This document shows, in pieces, positions 1 through 9,750 of a DNA stretch of 64,000 bases. Under the pieces are notes generated by a model. The model did no database searches. It worked only from the letters and a program-made list of their open reading frames with translations, and was not told the origin of the DNA. The stretch is from Craterostigma plantagineum (Eukaryota > Streptophyta > Magnoliopsida > Lamiales > Linderniaceae), in the NCBI GenBank assembly GCA_027422505.1, contig JAPQWV010001629.1, forward strand, positions 1 through 64,000, in the 5' to 3' direction. Each line of letters starts with the position of its first letter. Positions within the stretch are counted from its first letter, which is position 1. A program made the position numbers and the translations under genes.

Positions 1-1876
1 CCTTAGGCGATGTGGATCTCATGTACCAGACTCCACCGTCCACCCACTGCCATCCATTCCACCATGGTGCGCTACATGGAGACGTCCTAAGCCACCGTGA
101 TCCTCTTTTACGCCCTCACCACCACCACCTGACGAGTCTCAGAAGTGTCTGATCAACAGTTTTGGGCCACCCTCGTCGACATCACTCGTGGTCGCCTTTC
201 AACGCGATCACGCCACGCCACCATAGTTCCCATGGATCAGTGAAAACCCCCTGATCCTAACCCAGGAGAACGAGCCTACCCTAGCCTCTCTAGACTAGCT
301 CTAGGTCGCGTGACATCCTCCTCCACGCAAAGATCAAATCAACGATCTCGGGAGGACGACGTAAGTCACTTGCAGGCGTTGCGAACCAACGACAACATGA
401 TCGCACTCCTCTGTCATATCTCACCACAACCCGGACCTCGCCCATAGGTACAGGAGATGACTCGTTCGTTTCCCGAGTAGAAGTCGCGGCATCTGGTCCA
501 ACCACGCAATTTACCCCTCCCAACCACTCAGCTATCCTTTCGCAGATAGTTGTTTCATTCGCACAAGAGGAACCACGTTAGCCCATCACCGCCCCACTTG
601 GAGACGATTGATGTTGAACATGCAGTGCTCCGCCTCTCACTGCACCTCTTCCACCCACATAGAGTCTAGTGTCCTCACCCACCGAAATTTTCCACTTTCT
701 AGGACACAAACACTCTTTACGCACCGCAGGTTCTTCATGAACTTGCCCGAACGCTTGATGACGTCCTTGTGACCGAGAGCGGAAGACCCAAGACAGCCAC
801 CCTCACCACAACTGTCGATGGGCCACGGATACGAGCTTGTCTCATCGTCCGTGCGAACGGAAAGCTATGTGGCTCTCCGGTTCCTTTTGTCCTGTGCAAA
901 CAGGCGGCACATCGGACACATGTTTCGATGTTGTGTGACGGACGGAGCGTCTCTGTGACCCCCGTCTGGTTAGTTACCCCGTTCGTGGAGGAGCCCCGAC
1001 TCATAGCAATCAGCGAGGAACTTACACATTCCATGCCGCGCTCAACGAAGATCTATGAAGGAAAAGGTCCCATCACCGACACCACTCCACCCGCCTACGC
1101 CTACGCCACCACATGCTGCTCCGTCTCTCCAGTGTTCAAAACTGAACCCGGAGGAACACCAATTGCTGTTACTCCTGAGAATCCCACTTGATTGCCTCAC
1201 TCAACGCCACACTACATCCCCATCACCACCATCAACGCCAGAGGCAGACTCGTCCCACAGACGACGTGACGATCCCAAAGACGCAGATCATCTCAAGGGG
1301 GAGTAGAGGAGAAGAACTGAGTTGAAGATCGTACAGCAGCATCAGCAGCAACCATCATCCACCTCCACTCACACCACCTATGCCACCTCTCACAACACCT
1401 ACTCCACCACCTCCACCAACTACGCCCCGCGGAGGCTTTCACTACCTCCGCGCACATTCTTATGTGTCAGGCTATTATGTTCATAATGGAACACTCGAAG
1501 GAGCCATGGCACATCTCATCCACCACATTCCGCCACCACTGCGCTGACCAGTCTGAAGACCGGGCTCTCTGCTCTTGAAAGTCACATTTCAATGGAGCCT
1601 TGGCACATTTTTTACGCCCCACGCCTACCTTCTTCTGGAGCCAGACGAGTCATCTTCGAGGCTGAACCAGACAATTTCCATTCGAAGACGACAAATCCGC
1701 GCCAAGAAGAAGAAGATTGGAGAATCTTAACAAGTGAGTCCTAGCCGAGCCATCAATGCCTCCGCAAGAAGAGGAGATATCCCTTGTAGGGGGAGTTTGT
1801 TAGGACTCGAGATTCCTCCAATACGCCCAACAAAGATATCCGCACTGAATTGAAGATTGAACACTAAGGGGGAGAT
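1..1876. other. GC-rich degraded sequence upstream of a retroelement 3' LTR; no recognisable gene
   Basis: This stretch is clearly richer in G and C than most of the window but holds no open frame above about 140 codons and nothing I can place in a protein family. The longest frames (769-1191 on plus, 735-1034 on minus) overlap on opposite strands and look like chance. Near its right end two purine runs occur, each followed by TGTTAGG (1786-1798 and 1866-1877), so the block is most simply the degraded 3' internal region of an LTR retrotransposon. The left boundary lies outside the window. Confidence 0.4.
1866..1875 (+). other. polypurine tract of a retroelement
   Basis: The run AAGGGGGAGA lies directly before TGTTAGG, the expected 3' LTR start. 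A near-copy (GGGGGAG then TTTGTTAGG) sits about 79 bases upstream at 1789-1798. The purine tract primes plus-strand DNA synthesis in LTR retrotransposons. Confidence 0.6.
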
Positions 1877-2130
1877 TGTTAGGAAATATTTTGTAGTGTT
1901 CAATTTCATTATATTATCTTTGTGGTTAGCTTTATTAACTTTGGGCTAGCTCTTAGTTGGGTTAGTTCTTAGTTATTCATGTAATGGGCCTTCACAAGAA
2001 GCCCACCTATTATATACCAACTTGTGGTATAAATAGGAAAACCCTAACACATAGTTAGGTGTGCTTGTGTGGGGTAGATCAAATAAACATTTATTTAGTG
2101 AGAGAGAGGCTCCTCAAGAACACCACCAAG
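1877..2130 (+). repeat. 3' LTR (right edge approximate)
   Basis: It starts with TGTTAGG right after a polypurine tract and contains a clear TATA box (TATAAATA, 2028-2035) after a TTATATACCAACTTGTGG stretch typical of copia LTR promoters. CCTAACA at 2043-2049 is the inverse of the first seven bases and could mark an end, but it would fall before the transcription start implied by the TATA box. I therefore place the edge further right. No primer-binding site follows, as expected for a 3' LTR. Confidence 0.5.
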
Positions 2131-2526
2131 CCCCCACGCCCGAACCTAAATCTCGATCATTCGGCGTGTTTAATGTAATCAGTAATCTCATGGAGGAATT
2201 TCATGGAGATGCACGAGTCCATCCCTCGTCTACCTCCTGGAGGAAATTATCAACCACCCAGGCTCAAATTCATTCACAATCCACGGCTCACGGACTTGGA
2301 CCAACCGTCGATGCCGGTTCCTTTTGAGCTTCTACGTCTCGCTGACCCCCGGAGGAGACGTATACCGAATGTACTGACGGGAGAATCACCTCACCGAGGA
2401 GATGATTCGAGGATCCCCGACAGATTTTGGAGTTAGCCCTCCCCAACCGCAAGAACAACCTAGCCCCGAGGACAAGATGATTGATGACGTCGCTCAGGAG
2501 CTTGAACAGGAGCCCCTCTGGTCGAA

Positions 2527-3354
2527 GTGAAAATGCTCGACGTGGATGATACACTAATAGACGTCGTGGCTACTGAGATGGCGCTCGGGGCTCCTGAACA
2601 CGAACTTCAAGTGGAAGTGTCCGTACACGTAGGCGTGCTTCAAGAGCCTATCGAGGAGGCTCCTCTACAAGAAGCACAACTCGAGGTTGAAATGGGGCAA
2701 AGCTCGCTTCCACGGGTGACGGATCAGGCTCGTGAGGACATAGATCATGACCTTACTCCTTACACAGCTACCCCATCCGACATGGAGTCAGATGAGGAGA
2801 TTAGCCTGATAAGACGGACTCCCAGACGACTCAGTATACAAATGGAGTCCCTCTTCCCCGCCGTCACCACTGCACCAGATACCATGCTGACCACTTCTAC
2901 AAGTGTTGCCGGCACTTCTTTGCTCAATCTTGAGCCACAACCAAATCTACCGGTGTCTGGTTCGCAGGCCCAACCCGAGCCTGCCATAACACCCATAGAG
3001 GAGAATCTTCAAGATTCGACTCTAGGATTGGGTGGAAGTCTCATACAGTCACAACCTCGAGTGACTGTGAGCCAACCTGAGGAGCCGGTGTCTGCTCAAA
3101 GGTTGTTAACAGGTGACATCAGTCGTCTTGGAACATCCAAGGAGGCGTCCGCACCGTTTGTGGCGAACGAGCAATTCCAGGCCGCTCTCTCTGCCGCTGT
3201 ACAATCCATGGAAGACAAGATCATGGAGAGAATACTCCACGCCATCGGGACATCCCGAAGAGATATCGGGAAAGCACCTGTCTCTGAAGGCCCTTCGTCA
3301 CAAACCAACCTCACACCTCCACAACCCACACCCACCGACCCTTTAGCCACTTAA
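2527..3354 (+). CDS. unknown acidic ORF, first part of a broken retroelement-associated reading frame
   Basis: An open frame of 275 codons whose product I do not recognise. The first half is rich in Glu, Asp, Val and Leu, and the middle is Ser/Thr/Pro/Gln-rich. Near residues 215-240 there is a short helical stretch (FQAALSAAVQSMEDKIMERI) like the oligomerising helix before a nucleic-acid-binding region in gag-like proteins. The frame stops at 3352, but sensible protein continues in the same frame to about 3530. The piece is therefore probably part of one larger frame ending at 5059 and since broken by a stop and frameshifts. No zinc knuckle, protease or polymerase motif is visible. It could be a gag-like protein of a non-autonomous LTR element or captured host sequence. 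Confidence 0.4.
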   Translation: MKMLDVDDTLIDVVATEMALGAPEHELQVEVSVHVGVLQEPIEEAPLQEAQLEVEMGQSSLPRVTDQAREDIDHDLTPYTATPSDMESDEEISLIRRTPRRLSIQMESLFPAVTTAPDTMLTTSTSVAGTSLLNLEPQPNLPVSGSQAQPEPAITPIEENLQDSTLGLGGSLIQSQPRVTVSQPEEPVSAQRLLTGDISRLGTSKEASAPFVANEQFQAALSAAVQSMEDKIMERILHAIGTSRRDIGKAPVSEGPSSQTNLTPPQPTPTDPLAT

Positions 3355-3920
3355 TCCATCTTCATCAACCCATACACCATACCCATAACTGAGCTCCACG
3401 ACATCCTACTCGCCCGCCTGATCGGCCTCTCCATCCGGTTGCCTCAAGAAGAGTTTTTTATAGGCGATTGGTGGAACATCCTGAGCCACCTACTGATGCC
3501 GAGGCCAAAGCTCCCACTCAAGACGCAGACATGACGATCCTGATGATCATGACCCTCATGAGGGGGAGAAGAGGCCACGGACATCTGCGAGTGGCCAAGG
3601 ACAAGGCTCGGTCGCGACGCAAACAACCGCTGGAGCAGGTGATTCCCAAACCAAACCCAAACACAAACCACCCACACCACGCACCGCACCACCACTCTAA
3701 CCCATGTCGACCCACCAACCTTTCACCTAAGGACGCCTCCACCACACCACCGATTCTGACAAGCCCCTTGCTTCCAGATGAAGAAGCAAGTGCCGCGATG
3801 CTCGTAGCCCTAGCAGCTACCCAAGCTACTCTCTCGGTCGCTCCAGACTAATCGGGACCATCAGGACATGACGTCAATCCACACAAGGTTCTAGACAAAT
3901 ACATCTTCGAAGGACAGTGG
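3355..3920 (+). pseudogene. degraded middle section of the unknown frame
   Basis: Coding character continues but switches frame more than once. After the stop at 3352 the original frame reads on to about 3530. Then an Asp/His-rich low-complexity segment (about 3530-3690) is open in another frame, followed by a Pro/Thr-rich stretch. The individual short frames here (for example 3468-3851) are best read as fragments of one decayed gene. Confidence 0.35.
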
Positions 3921-4319
3921 ATGATCCATTCCATGCCCGAGGAGCATCAAAGAAAACGGCTTCAGGACGTTCGGCACTTCCTGCAACAAGCCTCCGTAAA
4001 CCTCGTAATCTTAGAAGACGAACTTCAAGAAGGAGAAGACTACCAGCGAGATATCCCAAGGCTACCAGAGTTTATCGGACAACGAGCGGGTTCCCCCACA
4101 AGACGAATGCAACGAACCGTTCGGATCGACACGCTGTGGGAGAATATCCGAATCGAGATACCCTTTCTTGAAGAAGTCCGTGAAAACATTTGGAGGTCAC
4201 CGGACAGGGTCAAGCCGAATGAGTTCGAGCTAAGAGGGATCTCTCACTGGGATCAGCAGAAGAGGATGACATACCTCTGGATGCTGACCCAACTAGGACC
4301 TGACGTAAGGCTGGGATGA
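3921..4319 (+). pseudogene. unknown frame, helical middle part
   Basis: A 132-codon frame with normal amino-acid balance and a mostly helical look. A plausible protein starts slightly upstream (around 3890, FEGQWMIHSMPEE...). It ends with TGA overlapping the ATG of the next frame (ATGA at 4316-4319). An overlap like this in a eukaryote points to a single frameshift within one former gene rather than two cistrons. I recognise no domain. Confidence 0.4.
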
Positions 4320-5059
4320 CTAAAGGACAAGTCAAGAGCCACTATAAGAGTCTCTCCCCGATTTGCCAGCTTCTCAGCGTCTACTGTGCTAAAGGAGGAC
4401 TTCCAACCCCAACATACGTTATTGAGCGAGTGGACAGAACCCGAGAGGAACTAAGAGAGAGCGACCTTCCGTATCTCCCTATCGACGAGGTATACAACCT
4501 CTATCAGCTGTACGTGGAGAAGTACAAAGGTCCTCAAGGCTTCGTCAAGAAAGAAGGCTTCGCAGGGCTCTACCGGTTCATGATGCGCCAAGTCAAATAC
4601 TTTGCAGCGCATGACCTTCAGATGGCTCTGGAGAGCAACATGAAGAAGGTCAACAAGGCCGAACCACTCAACGAAGGACCTGAGATCGAAGGGCTTCCAA
4701 GCAATCATGTGCACGTCAGCTCACTCCTAGGCATCACCTACCACAATCCAATAGCTAAGAAGAATAGGTTGATGCTGAAGACTGAGATTCATAAGTTTTG
4801 CGATGGGACGCTCAAGGTCATCAGGAGGAATATCGAGCAGAGGTTGGATGAAATCAATGGAGATACAGTGCTGAGGATCCACAGGTTCGTGAGAGAACAG
4901 CCGCTCCTGATGGAGTTGTTAGACGACATCGAGGAGTGTCTGAAGCTGAGGGAAACGCTCAGGAACTTCGAGTATGCGCTCGGCTTGCGCATATCATACT
5001 ATGCCCGACGAGGACAAACAGCGCGGAGACGCAATCAAGCACAAAAGGGTGAGTTGTAG
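4316..5059 (+). CDS. unknown helical protein, C-terminal part, ending at an LTR
   Basis: A 247-codon frame and the best-preserved piece of the unknown gene. It is rich in charged helical segments (for example REELRESDLPYLPIDEVYNL near residues 43-62) and ends in a strongly basic tail (ARRGQTARRRNQAQKGEL), which could bind nucleic acid. The stop codon TAG is made by bases 3-5 of the LTR that begins at 5055, and the codons just before it include a purine-rich run (CAAAAGGGTGAG). An ORF abutting a polypurine tract and LTR this tightly suggests it belongs to a non-autonomous LTR element. There is no protease, RT or integrase signature, and I do not know the family. Confidence 0.5.
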   Translation: MTKGQVKSHYKSLSPICQLLSVYCAKGGLPTPTYVIERVDRTREELRESDLPYLPIDEVYNLYQLYVEKYKGPQGFVKKEGFAGLYRFMMRQVKYFAAHDLQMALESNMKKVNKAEPLNEGPEIEGLPSNHVHVSSLLGITYHNPIAKKNRLMLKTEIHKFCDGTLKVIRRNIEQRLDEINGDTVLRIHRFVREQPLLMELLDDIEECLKLRETLRNFEYALGLRISYYARRGQTARRRNQAQKGEL

Positions 5060-5405
5060 AGTATCAATTTAATTGTGCTTGATTTCATTAGTTGTCCTTG
5101 TATTTTGGGGCTTTTCTTATATTTGTCCTTAGTTTAGGACTAGTTTGATATTTATACCAAGTTTGTCTGGTATAAATACATGTAAACAAATTGTGCTGAA
5201 TAGAGAAAGTTTTGGAAATTGATCCGAAAGGCTTGCAATTCAATTTCTAGAGAGAGAAACAATAGTAACTTTCTCACTCGACTCGAATTCTCTCTCTTGT
5301 TCTTCATTTGAGTTTTTTCGATCGAATCTCAATGTCGATCATTATCATCGAATTACTTAGAATTCATGCCTAAGATCATGGAATTGTTAATCGTAGGACC
5401 TAACA
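5055..5405 (+). repeat. copia-type LTR, family shared with 31760 and 57041
   Basis: It starts TGTAGAG and ends CCTAACA. It contains a TATA box in the shared string GGTATAAATA and the conserved AGGCTTGCAATTCAATTTC plus a run of GAGAGAGAAAC. The LTRs at 31760-32111 (plus) and 57041-57392 (minus) are clearly the same family, about 350 bp each. No PBS follows (it continues AGACTGATG), so this acts as a 3' LTR or a truncated copy. I found no target duplication (TGAGT before, AGACT after). Confidence 0.75.
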
Positions 5406-6249
5406 AGACTGATGATCGTCGATTTAAGTTTTTAAATTAATCAGATGAGTCTAATGCTGAAGTCGACCGATAGGAACTTTCAAATATTCGAATCGTGGTT
5501 GAAATCGGGTAACAGATGATTTCGTTGGATTTGACCCTTAAACTTTAAAATTGATCAAAAGTGTCAAAAATTTAACTGGGCCACACAAGCTTTCGTGCAA
5601 TTGAAAACTAATAGGTTTGATTAGGGCGACTTTGGTTTGAAGGAGAAACTGATCGATTCGATGGACTAAACTTTGAAACTAAAATCGAGCGACTTGCAAA
5701 AAAAAATTAGTCAATCGAGCGATTTAAGCGAAATCGGTCGTATTCAATCTGCCGTTCTGAGAATCGGGCGATTTGCCTGAAATTGATGCTTGGTGATTTT
5801 GAAGAGAATTTCATGTTAGCTACAATGTAGACGGGCGATTTTATGAAAACGAGCGATTCTCTTTTAGGAAGGAAGGTCGGGCGATTTAGACTTAGAGGCT
5901 GAAATTCGCCGAGCCTTTAATCAGGTGATTCCTGCAAAATCAAAACATTTCGTCGACTCCTTCAAATTATGAAAATTGTGCGATAATTTTACCCGAAAGT
6001 GAAGAACAGACCCAGAAAAAAATTTCAGACTCGATTTTTTTGTTCAAATCTAACTCAAACATGACTGAAATCGATGTAAAAGAACAGAAATACTATCATT
6101 TACTATTTTCTCACCAAAATGCAGTTAAAAGCGATTTAAACATCCAAAAACTCCTGAAAATCGAAAATGGTTTTTGAGCGATTGTTCTTTCAAATCTTGT
6201 CGGAATCGAACGGAACTGGATTCAAATCGTTAAGATCGATCCACATTCA
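5406..6249 (-). mobile_element. Ty1/copia untranslated leader (minus strand)
   Basis: Reading on the minus strand this follows directly from the PBS at 6250-6261, so it is the leader between PBS and gag. It is non-coding, with no frame of note, and carries many degenerate copies of a CG-centred motif of the type GGGCGATTT or GAGCGATTT. The gag that should follow on the left is missing; the sequence is cut by the LTR ending at 5405. Confidence 0.6.
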
Positions 6250-6261
6250 GCTCTGATACCA
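6250..6261 (-). other. primer-binding site (Met-tRNA type)
   Basis: On the minus strand it reads TGGTATCAGAGC, complementary to the 3' end of initiator Met-tRNA, two bases from the LTR end at 6264. Its presence on the left of an LTR whose right side is the end of pol is unexpected (see findings). Confidence 0.85.
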
Positions 6262-6263
6262 CT

Positions 6264-6541
6264 TGTTATCAAACAAGATCAAAAGATTATTAGATATTAA
6301 AGCATATGAAGCACCTTTTAGTGTGTGTACAACGAGAGCGGCTTCAAAGATAAACTCTTTTGATAAACCCTAACAAGGGTAATTATGGGCTTTATATACG
6401 ACATTTAATTGGTATATTAAAGCCCAAGTACAAAACTTCTACTAAATACCAATTGTCTCCCCAAACTTCTACAAATCCATAAATAAGAAATATAGACCCA
6501 AAACTTAAATAACTAGAGGACACTACAATTAATTGCTAACA
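6264..6541 (-). repeat. Ty1/copia LTR (minus strand), shared by two internal regions
   Basis: On the minus strand it starts TGTTAGC and ends GATAACA, giving a TGTTA/TAACA inverted terminal pair, about 278 bp. It is followed by a PBS on its left and preceded by copia RNase H on its right. An alternative start is TGTAGTG at 6527. No strong polypurine tract is visible just upstream. Confidence 0.65.
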
Positions 6542-7050
6542 ACCTTTGAAGTAACCTTCTTTTAATTGAGCTATGCATGTTGTATTAACTTCAAATAATG
6601 TTGTAGAAGGTAATTTCTCAATAGATAGTTCACAAATGTCTTGAATGTGTTGAATAATAGATCTCAACCAAACACATTCCCGACTAGCCTCACGAATCGC
6701 CAATATTTCAGCATTATTTGAATAAGTAGCAATTAAGGTTTGTTTAACCGATCGCCATGAAATAACTGTACCTCCATGTGTAAATAAGTAACCTGTTTGT
6801 GATCGCCCGTTATGTGGGTCAGATAGGAATCCCGGATCTGCATAACCAACTAAACGCGATTTTGTATCATTCGAATAAAATAATCCCGCATCCGTAGTTC
6901 CTTGAAGATAACGGAATATTTTGTTTTGATCTCATTCCAATGTCGTCTAGTTGGTGAAGAACTATATCTTGCTAATAAATTCACTGCAAATGCTATATCG
7001 GGTCTATTATGACTTGTAAGATACAGTAATGCTCCAATAGCACTAAGACA
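6542..7050 (-). pseudogene. Ty1/copia RNase H domain, C-terminal pol (minus strand)
   Basis: Minus-strand translation of about 6930-6640 gives the usual copia RNase H order: GYADPGFLSDPHNGRSQTGY, then ISWRSVKQTLIATYSNNAE, then AIREASRECVWL. It is the last pol domain, which degrades the RNA strand of the hybrid. The catalytic Asp in GYAD is present. The Ser-Ser-Ala-Glu motif normally found is TYSNNAE here, so the usual second motif is altered. It belongs to the same element as the RT, integrase and gag pieces at 7050-9750 and 20288-21042. Confidence 0.7.
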
Positions 7051-8105
7051 TGGAACTTCAACATGGTCTACGGATCGTTATTTACATCAAGAGATCGCAC
7101 GATCATTGGAGTAGTTAATAGATGTGCTTTATCCATATAAAATCTTTTCAAGATCTTCATTCTATAAAGTCTCTTGATGGACAAATATTCCAGCGTTTAG
7201 ATATTCAAGTTGTAGTTCGAGACAAAATTTTGTTCTTTCGAGATCTTTTATTTCGAATTCTCGTTTCAATATGTAATGACTTTAGTTAACTCCTGAGGAG
7301 TTCCTATAATATTTAAATCATCAACATAAATGGCAATGATGACAAATTCATTTTCACTTCTTCTCATGAAGATACAAGGGCATGTTTGATCATTTTTATA
7401 CCCATCTTTTAGTAAATAATATCTTTAACGATTATACCACATACGCCCTGATTTTTTTAATCCGTAGAGCTATTTATTCAGCTTTATTGAGACTCATTTC
7501 TAGATGCTGAATTTTCAAGCAAACGAAATCCCTCAGGGAGTTTCATGTATATGTCGCTATCGAGTGATCCATACAAGTATGCAGTGACAACATCCATAAG
7601 ATGCATATTGAGTCCTTCACGTTCTGCTAGACTAACTAGATAACGAAAAGTTGTTGCACCCACCACAGGAGAATAAGTCTCTTCGTAATCAATGCCGGTC
7701 TTTGTGAAAAACCTTGTGCAACAAGATGTGCTTTGTATATCACAATTTCACCGTTTTCTTTTTCTTTCTAATGAAAACCCATTTTTATCCAACAGGCTTT
7801 ACGTTTTCTGATATACGGACCACGGGTCCGAATACTTTTCGTTTCTCAAGTGATTTTAATTCTGTCTCGATTGCATCTTTCCTTTTTGGCCAATCACTTC
7901 TTTGTCGACATTCATTTATAGATTTTGGTTCATGATCCTCATTTTCATTAATCTCATGTAGCGCTACGTTAAATGAGAAAGCATCGTCACCATTGACTTC
8001 ATCTCGGTTCCATCTTATACCATTATGGGTATAATTTATTGAGATCTCTTCATTTTCAATATTTTCACAACTTTCAGGTACCTGATCAATTTTATTTATG
8101 GCCAT
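7051..8105 (-). pseudogene. Ty1/copia reverse transcriptase domain (minus strand)
   Basis: Recognisable blocks on the minus strand are KRKDAIETELKSLEKRKVFG (start of the RT region, 7785-8105) and ATTFRYLVSLAEREGLNMHL then DVVTAYLYGSLDSDIYMKLP (7484-7666), the classic copia RT block with its first catalytic Asp. The two lie in different frames with stops between, and the YVDD region near 7300-7340 is also out of frame, so the gene is dead. It would copy element RNA into DNA. The likely copia subgroup is the TNT1/Ivana-like set, but I would not insist on the lineage. Confidence 0.75.
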
Positions 8106-8808
8106 GGACTCTCTTAGAGTTGACGTGTCCTCGATTTGACCATCTATTTTATTTGCTCATTTTCTTTTACGAGGATTCTTGTCTTTGGATCTCGAGGGCC
8201 TACAACGTTTCAACTGTGGTTTTGGTCAATTTTATTATTTGTATTCTCAGTAAAAGTATGAATTCTAACAAGAGCGTTAATAGCTGGTATATGTGATTTA
8301 GTCACCTTTTTCTGGTCAGTGAAATGTATGGCAATTGATTTGCTAAATTTTGTAAATTAATTATCTTTTGGACTTCAAGTTCACATTCTTTTGTACGAGG
8401 ATCAAAATGAGTCAACGATAATTCATTCCAACTAATCTCTTTAATAAGCTGTTTTATTTTCTTTATCTCCCCCTAATGTTGGAAATTTTTAATCATTAAA
8501 TGACAGTCGGCAAATCGAGACGTAAATAAATCTCCTTTTCAATGGTTCTAAGTATTTTAATATTGACTTAGATTCAAATCAAACATATATTCACAATCTT
8601 CTTTGAGGTACCATTTTAGTGTGTTGTGGTGGAGCAATTCGAACATATAGTGCAAATCCAAATATTCTCAGATGGGAAATATCTGGTTCCTAACCGAAAA
8701 CTATTTGTAATGGGAAAACATTATGATAAATTGTGGGTCAAATACGAATAAGTGATGCTGCATGCATAATAGCATATCCCCAACATGATAAGGGAAGCTT
8801 CGACTTCA
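8106..8808 (-). pseudogene. degraded pol linker and integrase C-terminus (minus strand)
   Basis: Between integrase and RT; no long open frame in any direction. The position fits the variable integrase C-terminal region of a copia pol. Coding traces are interrupted by several stops. Confidence 0.45.
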
Positions 8809-9471
8809 TCAGTATTGTCTTGCTATTAACTGTAATCTTTTTATTAATGATTCTGCAAGTCCATTTCCAGTATGCACATGTGCTACAGGATGTTCAACAT
8901 CAATCCCAATAGACATGCAATATTCATTAAATGCTTTAGAGGTGAATTCACCAGCATTGTCAAAACAAATTTTATTAATTAGATAATCAGAAAATTGTGC
9001 TCGTAATCGAATTAATTGAGCAAGTAGTCTAGCAAACGCGACATTGCGTGTTGATAATAATGATACATGTGACCATTTAGTTGATGCATCAATTAAAACC
9101 ATGAAGTATCTAAATGGACCACGTGAAGGATGAATTGGTCCACAAATATCACCTTGAATACGTTCCAAAAATGTAATAGATTCATTCTTTAAATTTACTG
9201 GTGATGGTCTAACGGTTAATTTTCCTTTCGAGCAAGCATCACATGATAAGTCATTGGATTCAATAATCTTCTTATTTTTCAATGTGGGTCCACATGAGTT
9301 CTCAATTATTCTCCGCATCATAGTTGAACCGGGATGGCCTAACCAGTCATGGCACACCACAAATAAATCATTGTTTAAAAAATTCGACTCAATTGTATTA
9401 ATATACGCATAGTATAAACCGGAAGATAATGCGGGCAATTTTTCTATAACGCATTTTTTATTTAAAATCAC
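8809..9471 (-). pseudogene. Ty1/copia GAG-pre-integrase and integrase core (minus strand)
   Basis: A 220-codon open frame. Residues about 39-47 (CHDWLGHPG) and CDACSKGK near residue 78 form the HHCC zinc-binding GAG-pre-integrase module. The core follows with QGDICGPIHPSRG (first catalytic Asp), ICFDNAGEFTSKAFN (second Asp) and PVAHVHTGNGLAESLIKRL (catalytic Glu), so all three DDE residues are present. It would insert element DNA into the chromosome. The usual histidine-rich block is slightly altered (YCMSIGIDVEHPV). The frame ends at 8809, where pol is broken. Confidence 0.85.
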
Positions 9472-9514
9472 ATTTTTGATATGAAGGTATTCATTATCAC
9501 CTTCTTATATAGTC

Positions 9515-9750
9515 TCAATGTGATATCCGTTTTTTGGGAATCGAAGAATATAATGCATTTACAATATGCAATTTTGTTCCTCCGGATAATAAGATATTAG
9601 CTTTTCCAGAACCTTCAATCAATTCTGTAATTCCCGAAATAGTATTAACGTTTGCTTCTCGAGTAATCAATCGGGTGAAATATTTCTTATCCGTAAGTAT
9701 TGTATTAGTCGTTGCGCTGTCCACAAGACATATATCTCCACGTGTGTTTA
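9515..9750 (-). pseudogene. Ty1/copia protease domain (minus strand)
   Basis: The minus-strand frame contains CLVDSATTNTILTDKKYFTR, the copia aspartic protease start, where the usual Asp-Ser-Gly reads Asp-Ser-Ala, and ends with LHIVNALYSSIPKKRIS leading into GAG-pre-integrase. The frame continues artificially past 9750 into a gypsy LTR. The genuine upstream continuation is on the far side of that insertion at 20288. Confidence 0.75.
9746..9750. other. target-site duplication, left copy (GTTTA)
   Basis: GTTTA precedes the 5' LTR at 9751. The other side, 20288-20292, reads GTTCA. Four of five bases match, with one later change, as expected for the 5-bp duplication made by a gypsy integrase. 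Confidence 0.75.

Noticed and set aside
769..1191. 140-codon plus-strand frame as a gene
   Set aside because: Overlapped by a 99-codon minus-strand frame, no domain, GC-rich sequence makes long chance frames likely.
6250..6261. tRNA gene fragments at the repeated TGGTATCAGAGC sites
   Set aside because: These are 12-base primer-binding sites next to LTRs, not tRNA genes; no cloverleaf around them.
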